From the NCBI RefSeq assembly GCF_000688295.1, contig NZ_JHZF01000013.1, positions 1,178,001-1,242,000 on the forward strand: a stretch of DNA of 64,000 nucleotides. The letters are read 5' to 3'. Shown here in pieces: positions 9,378 to 16,210 of this stretch. Within the stretch, counting starts at the first letter, position 1. The number at the start of each line of letters is the position of its first letter. A program made the position numbers and the translations under genes. Under the pieces are notes generated by a model. It searched no databases, was not told the DNA's origin, and saw only the letters and a list, made by a program, of their open reading frames with translations. Source of the DNA: Pseudooceanicola nanhaiensis DSM 18065 (GTDB lineage Bacteria; Pseudomonadota; Alphaproteobacteria; Rhodobacterales; Rhodobacteraceae).

Positions 9378-10046
9378 CTAGTCGGTCCCGCCGATGCCGG
9401 CAGCCGATTGCTGCACCCCGGTCAGGCCTGACGTCGGCACGGCCGACTGGACATATTCGCGATAGATGATCTGGGCATACTTGCCGTCCAGCACCAGAGG
9501 CGCGCTGCCCACGAAGCCCGAGACCTCGGTCACGGTGCGCCGGTTGCGGCGTTCGCGGCCCTGGGTCACGATCAGGGGCTGCGTTTCCCCGAAGGAGACG
9601 AGCGCCTCGAGCCGCGACCGCGAGACGCCGTTCGCCACGAGGTAGTTGACCACCGCATTGGCGCGGCGCAGGCCGAGCTGCTTGTTGTATTCGGCGCTGC
9701 CGACAAGATCGGTGTGACCGAAGACGCGGAACCGGACCTCGGGGAACTGGCGGATCCAATGCGCCTGCTGACGCACCGCGGCCTGCGCCGCGGGGCCGAG
9801 CACCGCGCTGTCGAAGGCGAAGGTCACGACGTCCTGCACCTCTTCCGAGAAGCGGTCGTTCAGCCCGACGATGTAATGCTTGTCGCCGTTCTGGATCTGC
9901 GTGTTGTTCATCGTGGCGTTGCCGAAGCCGGCGCTTTCGATGACCGAGCCGGCCTCCTGCGTCCAGGGCGAGGTGCCGGGGGCGCAGGCCGCGAGGGCGA
10001 GGAGCGAGGTGGCGGTCAGAAGACCCTTGTATCCCGGGAAGGTCAT
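9378..10046 (-). CDS. OmpA-family lipoprotein of the Tad locus
   Basis: A 222-residue exported protein starting with a signal peptide and lipobox LAAC (about residue 20). The C-terminal half carries an OmpA-type peptidoglycan-binding domain: FRVFGHTDLVGSAEYNKQLG and LRRANAVVNYLVANGVSRSR match the domain's core. It follows the secretin gene with only 5 bases between. It occupies the slot used by CpaD/RcpB in other Tad loci, so it probably ties the secretin to the cell wall. The open frame extends upstream of the chosen ATG at 10046, but only inside the secretin gene. Confidence 0.85.
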   Translation of the reverse strand: MTFPGYKGLLTATSLLALAACAPGTSPWTQEAGSVIESAGFGNATMNNTQIQNGDKHYIVGLNDRFSEEVQDVVTFAFDSAVLGPAAQAAVRQQAHWIRQFPEVRFRVFGHTDLVGSAEYNKQLGLRRANAVVNYLVANGVSRSRLEALVSFGETQPLIVTQGRERRNRRTVTEVSGFVGSAPLVLDGKYAQIIYREYVQSAVPTSGLTGVQQSAAGIGGTD

Positions 10047-10051
10047 CGGCC

Positions 10052-11482
10052 TCACTCCATCACGTAGCCGTAGGAACCGCTGAAGTCCTGCCGGGCGACC
10101 TCGCCCGCGGCGCCCCGGACCTGCCGGCCGCCGCTGTCGCGCGCGACATTGCCGAACAGGAAGAGATCCTTCTCGGACGGGGGCTTGATGCGGTCCGTCG
10201 GCAGGGCGAGCGCCTCGCCCCGGGTCGGCTGCACGAGATGCGCGGTGATGATGATCACCAACTCGGTCTGCGACCGCTGGTATTCGGCGCTGCGGAACAG
10301 CGCGCCGAGAACGGGGATGTCGCCAAGCCACGGCACCTGCGAGTTCCGGTCGCGGAAATCGTCCTTCAGAAGGCCCGCGATGGCGAAGCTCTGGCCGTCG
10401 CGCAGCTCGACCGTGGTCTCGGTGCTGCGCTTGGTGAAGGCGTCGATCGTCAGGTTGTCGAGCGTGAAGCCGTTGTTCGGGTCGATGGCCGAGACCGCGG
10501 CGGAGAGCTCGAGGTTGATGATGTCGCCGTCCACGACGCGCGGGATGAAGTTCATCTCGACGCCGAAGGGCTTGTATTCGACCGACACCGTGCCGCCGTC
10601 CTGCGAGACGGGGACGGGGTATTCGCCACCGGCGAGGAACTTGGCCTCCTGACCCGAGAGGGCGGTGAGGTTCGGTTCGGCCAGCGTACGGACGACACCC
10701 TTGGACTCGAGCGCCTCGAGCAGCGCGCTGACCTGCACCGCGCCGACGTCGAAGCCGAAGAGGATGGCGCCGGTGTTCGTGTTGGAGGCCGGCAGCGACC
10801 CGCCAAGCTGGCTGCCCTGTCCGCCGGCGTTCGAGGCGCGGCCGTTGCCGCCCTGCACGCCGACGTCGCCGCCGAAGACGCTGCCGCCGATGCCCAGCGA
10901 GGAGGAGAGCGATTTCGACACCGAGCGTTCCATCTCGGCGAAGCGGACCTTCAGCATGACCTGCTGGACGCCGCCCACCGACATCAGGTTCGACACCCGC
11001 TCGGGCGCGTAGCGTTCGGCCAGGTCGAGCGCGCGCTGCAGTTTCTGGGTCGACGAGACGGTGCCGGAGAGGACGATGCCGTCGTTGGCCGTGCGGACCT
11101 CGATATGCTCGCCGGGCAGGATCTGCCCGAGGCGCTCCTTGAATTCGGTGATGTCGGCCGCGACGACCACGTCCACGTTGGTGATCAGCTGGCCGTTCTG
11201 GTCCAGCAGGGTCAGCGTGGTGATCCCGGGCGCCTTGCCCAGCACGTAGATCGTGCGATCGCTCAGCGACGAGATGTCGGCGATCTGGGGATTGGCGATG
11301 GAAAGCTCGGCGAAGGGCGTGTCGCTCTCGACAACGATCGCGCGGTTCATCGCCACGCTGACCTTGGACGAGGTGCCGCGCTGCACGACGCGCAGATCCT
11401 CGGCGACCGAAGGTGCCGGCGCGCTTGCCGCAGCAAGAGACAGCCCCAGCAGGGCCGCCTGCAGAATTCCGTGTCTTTTCAT
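10052..11482 (-). CDS. cpaC: Outer-membrane secretin CpaC/RcpA
   Basis: A 476-residue secretin that forms the outer-membrane channel of the Tad pilus. The chosen ATG gives MKRHGILQAALLGLSLAAAS, a clean signal peptide, and is preceded by a GGAGAGGCAGG ribosome-binding region; the open frame upstream has no signal-like character. The N-terminal pilus-formation domain (residues ~35-110), a BON-like region (~115-190) and the secretin core follow. The core's conserved end is visible as VPWLGDIPVLGALFR near residue 400. It lies between cpaB and the OmpA-like lipoprotein. Confidence 0.93.
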   Translation of the reverse strand: MKRHGILQAALLGLSLAAASAPAPSVAEDLRVVQRGTSSKVSVAMNRAIVVESDTPFAELSIANPQIADISSLSDRTIYVLGKAPGITTLTLLDQNGQLITNVDVVVAADITEFKERLGQILPGEHIEVRTANDGIVLSGTVSSTQKLQRALDLAERYAPERVSNLMSVGGVQQVMLKVRFAEMERSVSKSLSSSLGIGGSVFGGDVGVQGGNGRASNAGGQGSQLGGSLPASNTNTGAILFGFDVGAVQVSALLEALESKGVVRTLAEPNLTALSGQEAKFLAGGEYPVPVSQDGGTVSVEYKPFGVEMNFIPRVVDGDIINLELSAAVSAIDPNNGFTLDNLTIDAFTKRSTETTVELRDGQSFAIAGLLKDDFRDRNSQVPWLGDIPVLGALFRSAEYQRSQTELVIIITAHLVQPTRGEALALPTDRIKPPSEKDLFLFGNVARDSGGRQVRGAAGEVARQDFSGSYGYVME

Positions 11483-11650
11483 GTGACCTGCCTCTCCGAT
11501 CACGCCCCAGGTGCGGGTCTTGAGGTGCCCGCGATTGCCGTCATCCTGCGGCAAGACCGGTTTTATTGCAATGAACAATGGTTTCCGGGGTTTTCTTTAT
11601 GTGGACAAGCGGCAACAGATCGCATGTCTCGCTCGCCCCCGGAACGACGA

Positions 11651-11675
11651 AAGGCGGCCCCGGGGGGACCGCCTT
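11651..11675 (-). terminator. Hairpin downstream of cpaB
   Basis: A 7-bp stem AAGGCGG/CCGCCTT with further C/G pairing inside lies 22 bases past the cpaB stop. On the minus strand it is followed by TCGTCGTT, only weakly U-rich. It may partly terminate the cpaB transcript, in which case cpaC would need its own promoter in 11483-11650. Confidence 0.45.
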
Positions 11676-11697
11676 CCCGAGGGGGATGTGGCGCCGG

Positions 11698-12549
11698 TCA
11701 GTCGGTGCAGGGGATCGGGATCATCACGACTTCCGAGCCGCGGCGGGTGCGGATCGCGCAGGGCTGCTTCTCTTCCTTGCGGATGATCTCCTTCGGCTCG
11801 GGCGTCTCAATGCCCAGAAGCGCGTTCTGATCGACCTCGATCGCCTCGGCGACGGTGTCGTCCTCGACCCCCACGAGCGACAGCGAGAGGCGGCCGGTCG
11901 ACTGGGCCTGGGCGAGGTTGGCGACCTGCTGCGGGTTTACCGCGACGGTGACGGTCCGCGCGATGGTCGTGCCCGCGTCGTCCATCGACGAGGTCTGGTC
12001 GACCGCGATCAGCTTCACGCCGGATTCGATCAGCTTCGTGACGTCGCCACCGCCGTTGCTGGCGATGCGGCCGGTCCAGTAGACGTCCACCCGGTCGGAC
12101 GGGCGCAGGAAGCCCGAGACGCCCGAGGCCACGTCGACGCGGATCGCGAAGGCGCGCATCCCGCGTTCGAGGCGGTTGGTGAGGCCGGCGTCCTCGCCGG
12201 GCTCGGTCACCTTCACGGCCATGATCGCCTCGTCCTTCTCCATCGAGCGGAGCACGAAGCGGTGCGGCCGGTTCTCGGGGAAGAGGACGGCGGCGTCCAT
12301 GAACGAGCCTTCCGGCACCGCGTTCTCGGGCCAGGCGACCTTGCGCACGTCCTCGGGATCGAGGGTCTCGCCATAGCGGAGCGGCGCCGTGGCGACATAG
12401 ACCTCGACGGTCGGGATCACCTCGGGACGCTGCGCGCGCTCCATCGCGAGCTGCTGTTCATAGCTCTGCATGTAGCCGTTGACCATGTAGACGGCGAAAC
12501 CGGCAAGGCCGATGCCGACGACGAGGACCAGTCCGAAAAGCGAGCGCAT
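11698..12549 (-). CDS. cpaB: Flp pilus assembly protein CpaB/RcpC
   Basis: A 283-residue exported protein anchored by an N-terminal hydrophobic segment (residues ~4-22). An SAF-like domain begins near residue 48 (VEVYVATAPLRYGETLDPED) and the RcpC/CpaB core follows, with FLRPSDRVDVYWTG typical of the family. CpaB proteins are thought to stabilise the secretin or gate the periplasmic path of the Flp pilus. The C-terminus contains two Cys (KQPCAIRTRRG and IPCTD), which could form a disulfide. It stands at the head of the cpaBC segment, separated from the pilin genes by a strong terminator. Confidence 0.9.
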   Translation of the reverse strand: MRSLFGLVLVVGIGLAGFAVYMVNGYMQSYEQQLAMERAQRPEVIPTVEVYVATAPLRYGETLDPEDVRKVAWPENAVPEGSFMDAAVLFPENRPHRFVLRSMEKDEAIMAVKVTEPGEDAGLTNRLERGMRAFAIRVDVASGVSGFLRPSDRVDVYWTGRIASNGGGDVTKLIESGVKLIAVDQTSSMDDAGTTIARTVTVAVNPQQVANLAQAQSTGRLSLSLVGVEDDTVAEAIEVDQNALLGIETPEPKEIIRKEEKQPCAIRTRRGSEVVMIPIPCTD

Positions 12550-12627
12550 GTCTCTACCTCATGTTCTCTTGTTGTACGGTGACGGCTTTCTGCCGCCTCC
12601 TGTTGTTACCCGCGACGGACACTGGCG

Positions 12628-12658
12628 GAGAATTGTGTCCAAAGATGGGACAATTCTC
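12628..12658. promoter_or_regulatory. Inverted repeat upstream of cpaB
   Basis: Arms GAGAATTGT (12628-12636) and ACAATTCTC (12650-12658) form a 9-bp dyad with a 13-base centre. It lies 79 bases upstream of the cpaB start and past the flp1 terminator, in an A/T-richer patch. It could be an operator or the 5' UTR of cpaB. No regulator can be named. Confidence 0.4.
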
Positions 12659-12671
12659 GTTTGTTGAATGT

Positions 12672-12699
12672 CAAAACCGCCCGTGTCGAAACAGGCGGT
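12672..12699 (-). terminator. Rho-independent terminator after the pilin genes
   Basis: On the minus strand, ACCGCC-TGT-TTCG-ACA-CG-GGCGGT is followed directly by TTTT. A 6-bp outer stem, a 2-base bulge and a 3-bp inner stem are closed by a UUCG tetraloop. It lies 43 bases after the flp1 stop and separates highly expressed pilins from the assembly genes. Confidence 0.75.
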
Positions 12700-12741
12700 C
12701 CGGTGTCATCGGGCTGTTCCTGAAGGCCGCGGGCGCCCGCG

Positions 12742-12915
12742 TCACTCGATCATGGCGCCCATGTGGGCGGCGGTGCCGTCCGTCAGCGACGTGGTGGCGG
12801 TCGTCATCAGGTTGGCGACGAGGACGGTCAGCGCGACGACGAGGGCCGTCAGGACGACCCAGTCGACCGTCACGGCACCATCTTCGCCGCGCAGGAATGC
12901 TGCCAGTTTCCGCAT
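12742..12915 (-). CDS. Flp-type pilin, second copy (short)
   Basis: A 57-residue protein: a basic leader MRKLAAFLRGEDG followed by AVTVDWVVLTALVVALTVLV and a short polar tail ending in MIE. The layout (short charged leader ending in Gly, then a hydrophobic helix of ~20 residues) is that of Flp prepilins cleaved after Gly by CpaA. The Flp signature has Glu at +5 and Tyr at +6 of the mature protein; here these are Asp and Trp. An AAGGA lies upstream of the ATG. It is the downstream partner of the pilin at 13064-13282 and shares its N-terminus almost exactly. It may be a minor pilin. Confidence 0.8.
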   Translation of the reverse strand: MRKLAAFLRGEDGAVTVDWVVLTALVVALTVLVANLMTTATTSLTDGTAAHMGAMIE

Positions 12916-13009
12916 GGGCTATCCTTCTCTCTCTGTGACGCGCCGCCCGGGAGCGGGCAGGCCGGCTACGGGTTCTCCGCCCGGCGGGGTGGTGCCCCCT
13001 GAACCGAAG

Positions 13010-13039
13010 ACGCCGCGCCCAAGGGAATGGGCGCGGCGT
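13010..13039 (-). terminator. Perfect 11-bp hairpin between the two pilin genes
   Basis: Arms ACGCCGCGCCC (13010-13020) and GGGCGCGGCGT (13029-13039) pair perfectly around an 8-base loop, 24 bases after the stop of the upstream pilin. There is no clear T-run on the minus strand, so it may be a 3' stabilising or attenuating hairpin that makes the first pilin more abundant than the second. Confidence 0.6.
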
Positions 13040-13063
13040 TATGACATCGGTCGCTCTTGGCGA

Positions 13064-13282
13064 TCACTGGGTGCTGTCGGTGCCGCTGTCGGCGGCGGGG
13101 GCGCCGTTCGGGTTCTGACCTTCCATGTAGGTCTCGACGTTGCCGGTCAGCGTGGTCGCACCGCTCTTGATCGAGGTGTAGGCCGCTGCGCTCAGGCCGA
13201 CGACAGCTGCGGTCAGAACGACCCAGTCAACGGTCACGGCGCCGGCTTCGTCTTTGCGGAAATTCTTGATGAACTTGAGCAT
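13064..13282 (-). CDS. flp: Flp-type major pilin candidate
   Basis: A 72-residue prepilin-like protein with leader MLKFIKNFRKDEAG and then AVTVDWVVLTAAVVGLSAAA, followed by a Ser/Thr/Asn-rich polar tail. The predicted cleavage is after Gly14. As in the second copy, positions +5/+6 are Asp-Trp rather than Glu-Tyr. The ribosome-binding site is strong (GGAGGGAC, with 5-6 bases to the ATG), and the gene is first in the leftward Tad block, both expected for the major subunit. The open frame continues upstream of this start but is not protein-like. Confidence 0.85.
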   Translation of the reverse strand: MLKFIKNFRKDEAGAVTVDWVVLTAAVVGLSAAAYTSIKSGATTLTGNVETYMEGQNPNGAPAADSGTDSTQ

Positions 13283-13675
13283 GGTAGTCCCTCCAAAGGA
13301 TCTCGTGGTTTCACTGTTCCGCTCAGGTTCGCGGTGCCCGTCTCTCTCAACACCCGGACACCACCTTCGCGGCACGGAGCGACTATAGCCGGGAGATTGG
13401 GGCAGCATTTTGGCGCCTTTCGTTCAAAACCTTAGTGCTTCCTTGTTCCCCCGCGCCACAAAATCCAAACCTCTGCCGGGCAAGGAAAAAACCCGTGAAG
13501 CGGTTGTAGTGAACGGTGAAACGTCCCTGCGCCTGTGGCGAAAATGCCCACCACAGGCGGGGATTGTTCGCGTTTGTGGCGCGAGGGCGCGTCATCTGGG
13601 ATAGTCTGGCGAGGACATGCAGGTGCCGGTCAACGGCCCGCGGACAGTGCAGTGACCAATCTCAGGCGTTCGGAC
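13283..13675. promoter_or_regulatory. 393-base divergent intergenic region, pilin and transglycosylase promoters
   Basis: No gene is seen here. On the minus strand a TATAGT at 13387-13382 could be the -10 element of the pilin promoter, but no convincing -35 is present at 16-18 bases. The segment 13410-13520 is noticeably more A/T-rich than its surroundings. A promoter for the rightward transglycosylase gene must also lie here. Confidence 0.35.
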
Positions 13676-14518
13676 ATGAGAAGATTCGCTCGATTCGGAT
13701 GGGCCGGCGTGATCGCCTGGGCCCTGGCCGCGCCCGTTCCGCTGATGGCGAACGGCGACGATTTCACGTTCAAGCGGGTCAAGCCGCCCTCTTCGGGGAC
13801 CGCGAAGCGCATCACGGTTCAGATCAAGCCCGGCGACGGACCGAAGCCGGTCAAGAAGAAGGAGCCGAAGCCCGCCGTCGCGGATGGCGCCGCTCCGGCG
13901 GTGCCTGCGGCGCCCGGCGCGCCTGCGGGGCGCTATGCCTGGTTCTGGGACACCGTCTCTCCGGCGCTGGCCGACAGCGGGCCCGGGCGGCTGGAGCCCG
14001 CGCTCAGCACGATCAGGAACGCGCCTGCGGGCGGGGCGGTGCGGGCGCCGCGGCTCGACACGATGATGGGGATCGCGCAGGCCCATGCCAAGGAGATCCT
14101 GCTGACCACCGCGGGCACGCGCGTGTCGCCGGCGCTGGTGCTGGCGGTGATCTCGGTCGAGAGCGCGGGCCGCGTGGACGCGGTCTCCCACGCCGGGGCG
14201 GAGGGGCTGATGCAGCTGATGCCCGCCACCGCGGCGCGGTTCGGGGTGAGCGACCGAAGGAACGCCGGGCAGAACATCCGCGGCGGGGTGGCCTTCCTCG
14301 ACTTCCTGATGGAGAAATTCGCGGGCGACCCGATCCTCGTGCTTGCGGGCTACAATGCGGGCGAGAATTCCATCGCCCCGAACGGCGGCGTGCCGCCCTA
14401 TGCCGAGACGCGGGATTACGTGCCCAAGGTGCTGGCGGCCTTCGAGGTGGCGCGGAGCCTGTGCATGACCCGGCCCGAGCTCGTCTCGGACGGCTGCGTG
14501 TTTTCCTTCCCGAGCTGA
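13676..14518 (+). CDS. Secreted lytic transglycosylase (SLT domain)
   Basis: A 280-residue exported muramidase. The ATG at 13676 gives MRRFARFGWAGVIAWALAAP, a normal signal peptide; the open frame begins 47 codons earlier but that part is not signal-like. A Lys/Pro-rich linker (residues ~25-85) precedes the SLT domain at about 120-240. The catalytic Glu sits in LAVISVESAGR, followed by AEGLMQLMPATA and the GYNAGE motif. It cleaves the glycan strands of peptidoglycan. It diverges from the Tad locus, so it may open the wall for the pilus, though the link rests on position alone. Confidence 0.88.
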   Translation: MRRFARFGWAGVIAWALAAPVPLMANGDDFTFKRVKPPSSGTAKRITVQIKPGDGPKPVKKKEPKPAVADGAAPAVPAAPGAPAGRYAWFWDTVSPALADSGPGRLEPALSTIRNAPAGGAVRAPRLDTMMGIAQAHAKEILLTTAGTRVSPALVLAVISVESAGRVDAVSHAGAEGLMQLMPATAARFGVSDRRNAGQNIRGGVAFLDFLMEKFAGDPILVLAGYNAGENSIAPNGGVPPYAETRDYVPKVLAAFEVARSLCMTRPELVSDGCVFSFPS

Positions 14519-14550
14519 GGTTGCGCCGGGCGATGCCCGTCGCGCGGGGA

Positions 14551-14620
14551 ACGGGCCACGCGGGCATCGAGCCCGCGCGGCCCGTGGCCTCCGGCGGGGA
14601 TATTTCCGGCAAGGGGAAGC
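14551..14620. repeat. Dispersed intergenic hairpin element, copy 1
   Basis: A hairpin (14551-14585) with arms ACGGGCC-x-CGCGGGC and GCCCGCG-x-GGCCCGT around the loop ATCGA is followed by the box GGGGATATTTCCGGCAAG and GGGAAGC. A second copy lies at 37473-37547 with the same loop and box. It sits between the 3' ends of two convergent genes, so it may serve as a bidirectional terminator. Confidence 0.7.
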
Positions 14621-14696
14621 AGGGGAGCCGCCTGACGCGCAGACGCCGCCCGGCTGGGGCGGCGTCGTCTTGCGTGGTCTTGCGTCGGCGGAGGGC

Positions 14697-15338
14697 TCAG
14701 GCGACGATCGTCGCCTCGGTCGCGTCGCGGATCTCCTGTTCGGTGACGCCGTCGGCGCATTCGACGATGCGCAGCCCGCCGTCCACCACGTCGAGCACGC
14801 CGAGGTTGGTGATGATGCGGTTCACCACGGCCTTGCCGGTCAGCGGCAGGGTGCAGGCCTTGAGCAGCTTCGATTCGCCCGCCTTGTTCTGGTGATCCAT
14901 CACCACGACGACCTTCTGCACGCCCGCCACGAGGTCCATCGCGCCGCCCATGCCCTTCACGAGCTTGCCGGGGATCATCCAGTTGGCGAGGTCGCCGGTT
15001 TCCGAGACCTCCATCGCGCCGAGGATCGCGGCCGCGATCTTGCCGCCGCGGATCATGCCGAAGGACATCGCGCTGTCGAAATAGGCGGTGCGCTTCAGCT
15101 CGGTGATGGTCTGCTTGCCGGCGTTGATGAGATCGGGATCCTCGTCACCCTCGAAGGGGAAGGGGCCCATGCCGAGCATGCCGTTCTCGGATTGCAGCGT
15201 GATGTCCTTGTCGCCGACGTAATTGGCGACAAGCGTCGGGATGCCGATCCCGAGGTTCACGTACATCCCGTCTTCGAGTTCTTGGGCCGCGCGGGCGGCC
15301 ATCCGGTTGCGGTCCCACCCCTTGATGTCACTGGGCAT
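14697..15338 (-). CDS. scoB: 3-oxoacid CoA-transferase subunit B
   Basis: A 213-residue beta subunit of succinyl-CoA:3-ketoacid CoA transferase, which activates acetoacetate with succinyl-CoA in ketone-body and PHB breakdown. The signature LQSENG with the catalytic Glu is present near residue 50 (LQSENGMLGMGP), and IGIPTLVANYV precedes it. The start ATG shares one base with the stop of scoA (TAATG), so the subunits are translationally coupled. It ends in a spacer carrying a dispersed hairpin repeat. Confidence 0.94.
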   Translation of the reverse strand: MPSDIKGWDRNRMAARAAQELEDGMYVNLGIGIPTLVANYVGDKDITLQSENGMLGMGPFPFEGDEDPDLINAGKQTITELKRTAYFDSAMSFGMIRGGKIAAAILGAMEVSETGDLANWMIPGKLVKGMGGAMDLVAGVQKVVVVMDHQNKAGESKLLKACTLPLTGKAVVNRIITNLGVLDVVDGGLRIVECADGVTEQEIRDATEATIVA

Positions 15339-16042
15339 TACGCGTCCTCCCTCGTGCGCACGGTGCGCTGTTCGATGCGTTTCTCGTGCTCGCCCTGGAT
15401 CAGGCGGTGGACGTAGACGCCGGGCAGGTGGATGTGGTCCGGGTCGAGCGAACCGGTCGGCACGATCTCCTCGACCTCGACCACGCAGGTCTTGCCGCAC
15501 ATCGCGGCGGGCGGGTTGAAGTTGCGCGCGGTCTTGCGGAAGACGAGGTTGCCCGTCTCGTCCGCCTTCCAGGCCTTCACGATCGACAGGTCCGCGAAGA
15601 TGCCGCGTTCGAGGATGTATTCCTCGCCGTCGAAGACCTTCACTTCCTTGCCCTCGGCGATCTGGGTGCCGACGCCGGTCTTGGTGTAGAAGCCCGGGAT
15701 CCCCGAGCCGCCGGCGCGCATGCGTTCGGCCAGCGTGCCCTGCGGGTTGAATTCGAGCTCGAGCTCGCCGCCGAGATACTGGCGCATGAACTCCTTGTTC
15801 TCGCCCACGTAGGAGGACATCATCTTCTTCACCTGCTTGGTCTGGAGCAGGACGCCCAGGCCGAAATCGTCGACGCCCGCGTTGTTGGACGCGACCGTGA
15901 GGTCCTTCGTGCCCGCGTCGCGGATCGCCGCGATCAGCAGTTCCGGGATGCCGCAGAGGCCGAAACCACCGGCGGCGATCAGCATGCCGTCGAACAGCAG
16001 ACCGTCCAGCGCCTCGGCGGCCGAGCCGTAGACTTTCTTCAT
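15338..16042 (-). CDS. scoA: 3-oxoacid CoA-transferase subunit A
   Basis: A 234-residue alpha subunit of the CoA transferase. The family signature GGFGLCGIPE is near residue 26, and ASNNAGVDDFGLGVLL follows. The ribosome-binding site AAGGAGGT, with 8 bases to the ATG at 16042, is ideal and decides this start over a long upstream open frame. It is the first gene of a two-gene operon with scoB and diverges from the glutamate dehydrogenase gene. Confidence 0.94.
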   Translation of the reverse strand: MKKVYGSAAEALDGLLFDGMLIAAGGFGLCGIPELLIAAIRDAGTKDLTVASNNAGVDDFGLGVLLQTKQVKKMMSSYVGENKEFMRQYLGGELELEFNPQGTLAERMRAGGSGIPGFYTKTGVGTQIAEGKEVKVFDGEEYILERGIFADLSIVKAWKADETGNLVFRKTARNFNPPAAMCGKTCVVEVEEIVPTGSLDPDHIHLPGVYVHRLIQGEHEKRIEQRTVRTREDA

Positions 16043-16210
16043 CTTGGAAACCTCCTTGGGTGAGATTGTCCCGTTTCTGACCGCCCCCCGGAACGAAGTC
16101 AACGCAACGCCGCGGCGCGGCGCGTCGCCCCGTGATGGATCTGAAGCCCGCGCCGATGCGTAATCCCTTCGGCCTGTCCCTTCCGGACCGGCATCGGAAG
16201 GAGACGACGG

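Noticed and set aside
13382-13387. TATAGT as the -10 of the pilin promoter
   Set aside because: No -35 element is found at normal spacing, so the promoter is not called as a separate feature.
13535-13675. N-terminal extension of the transglycosylase frame
   Set aside because: The extension lacks signal character, whereas ATG 13676 gives a proper signal peptide.
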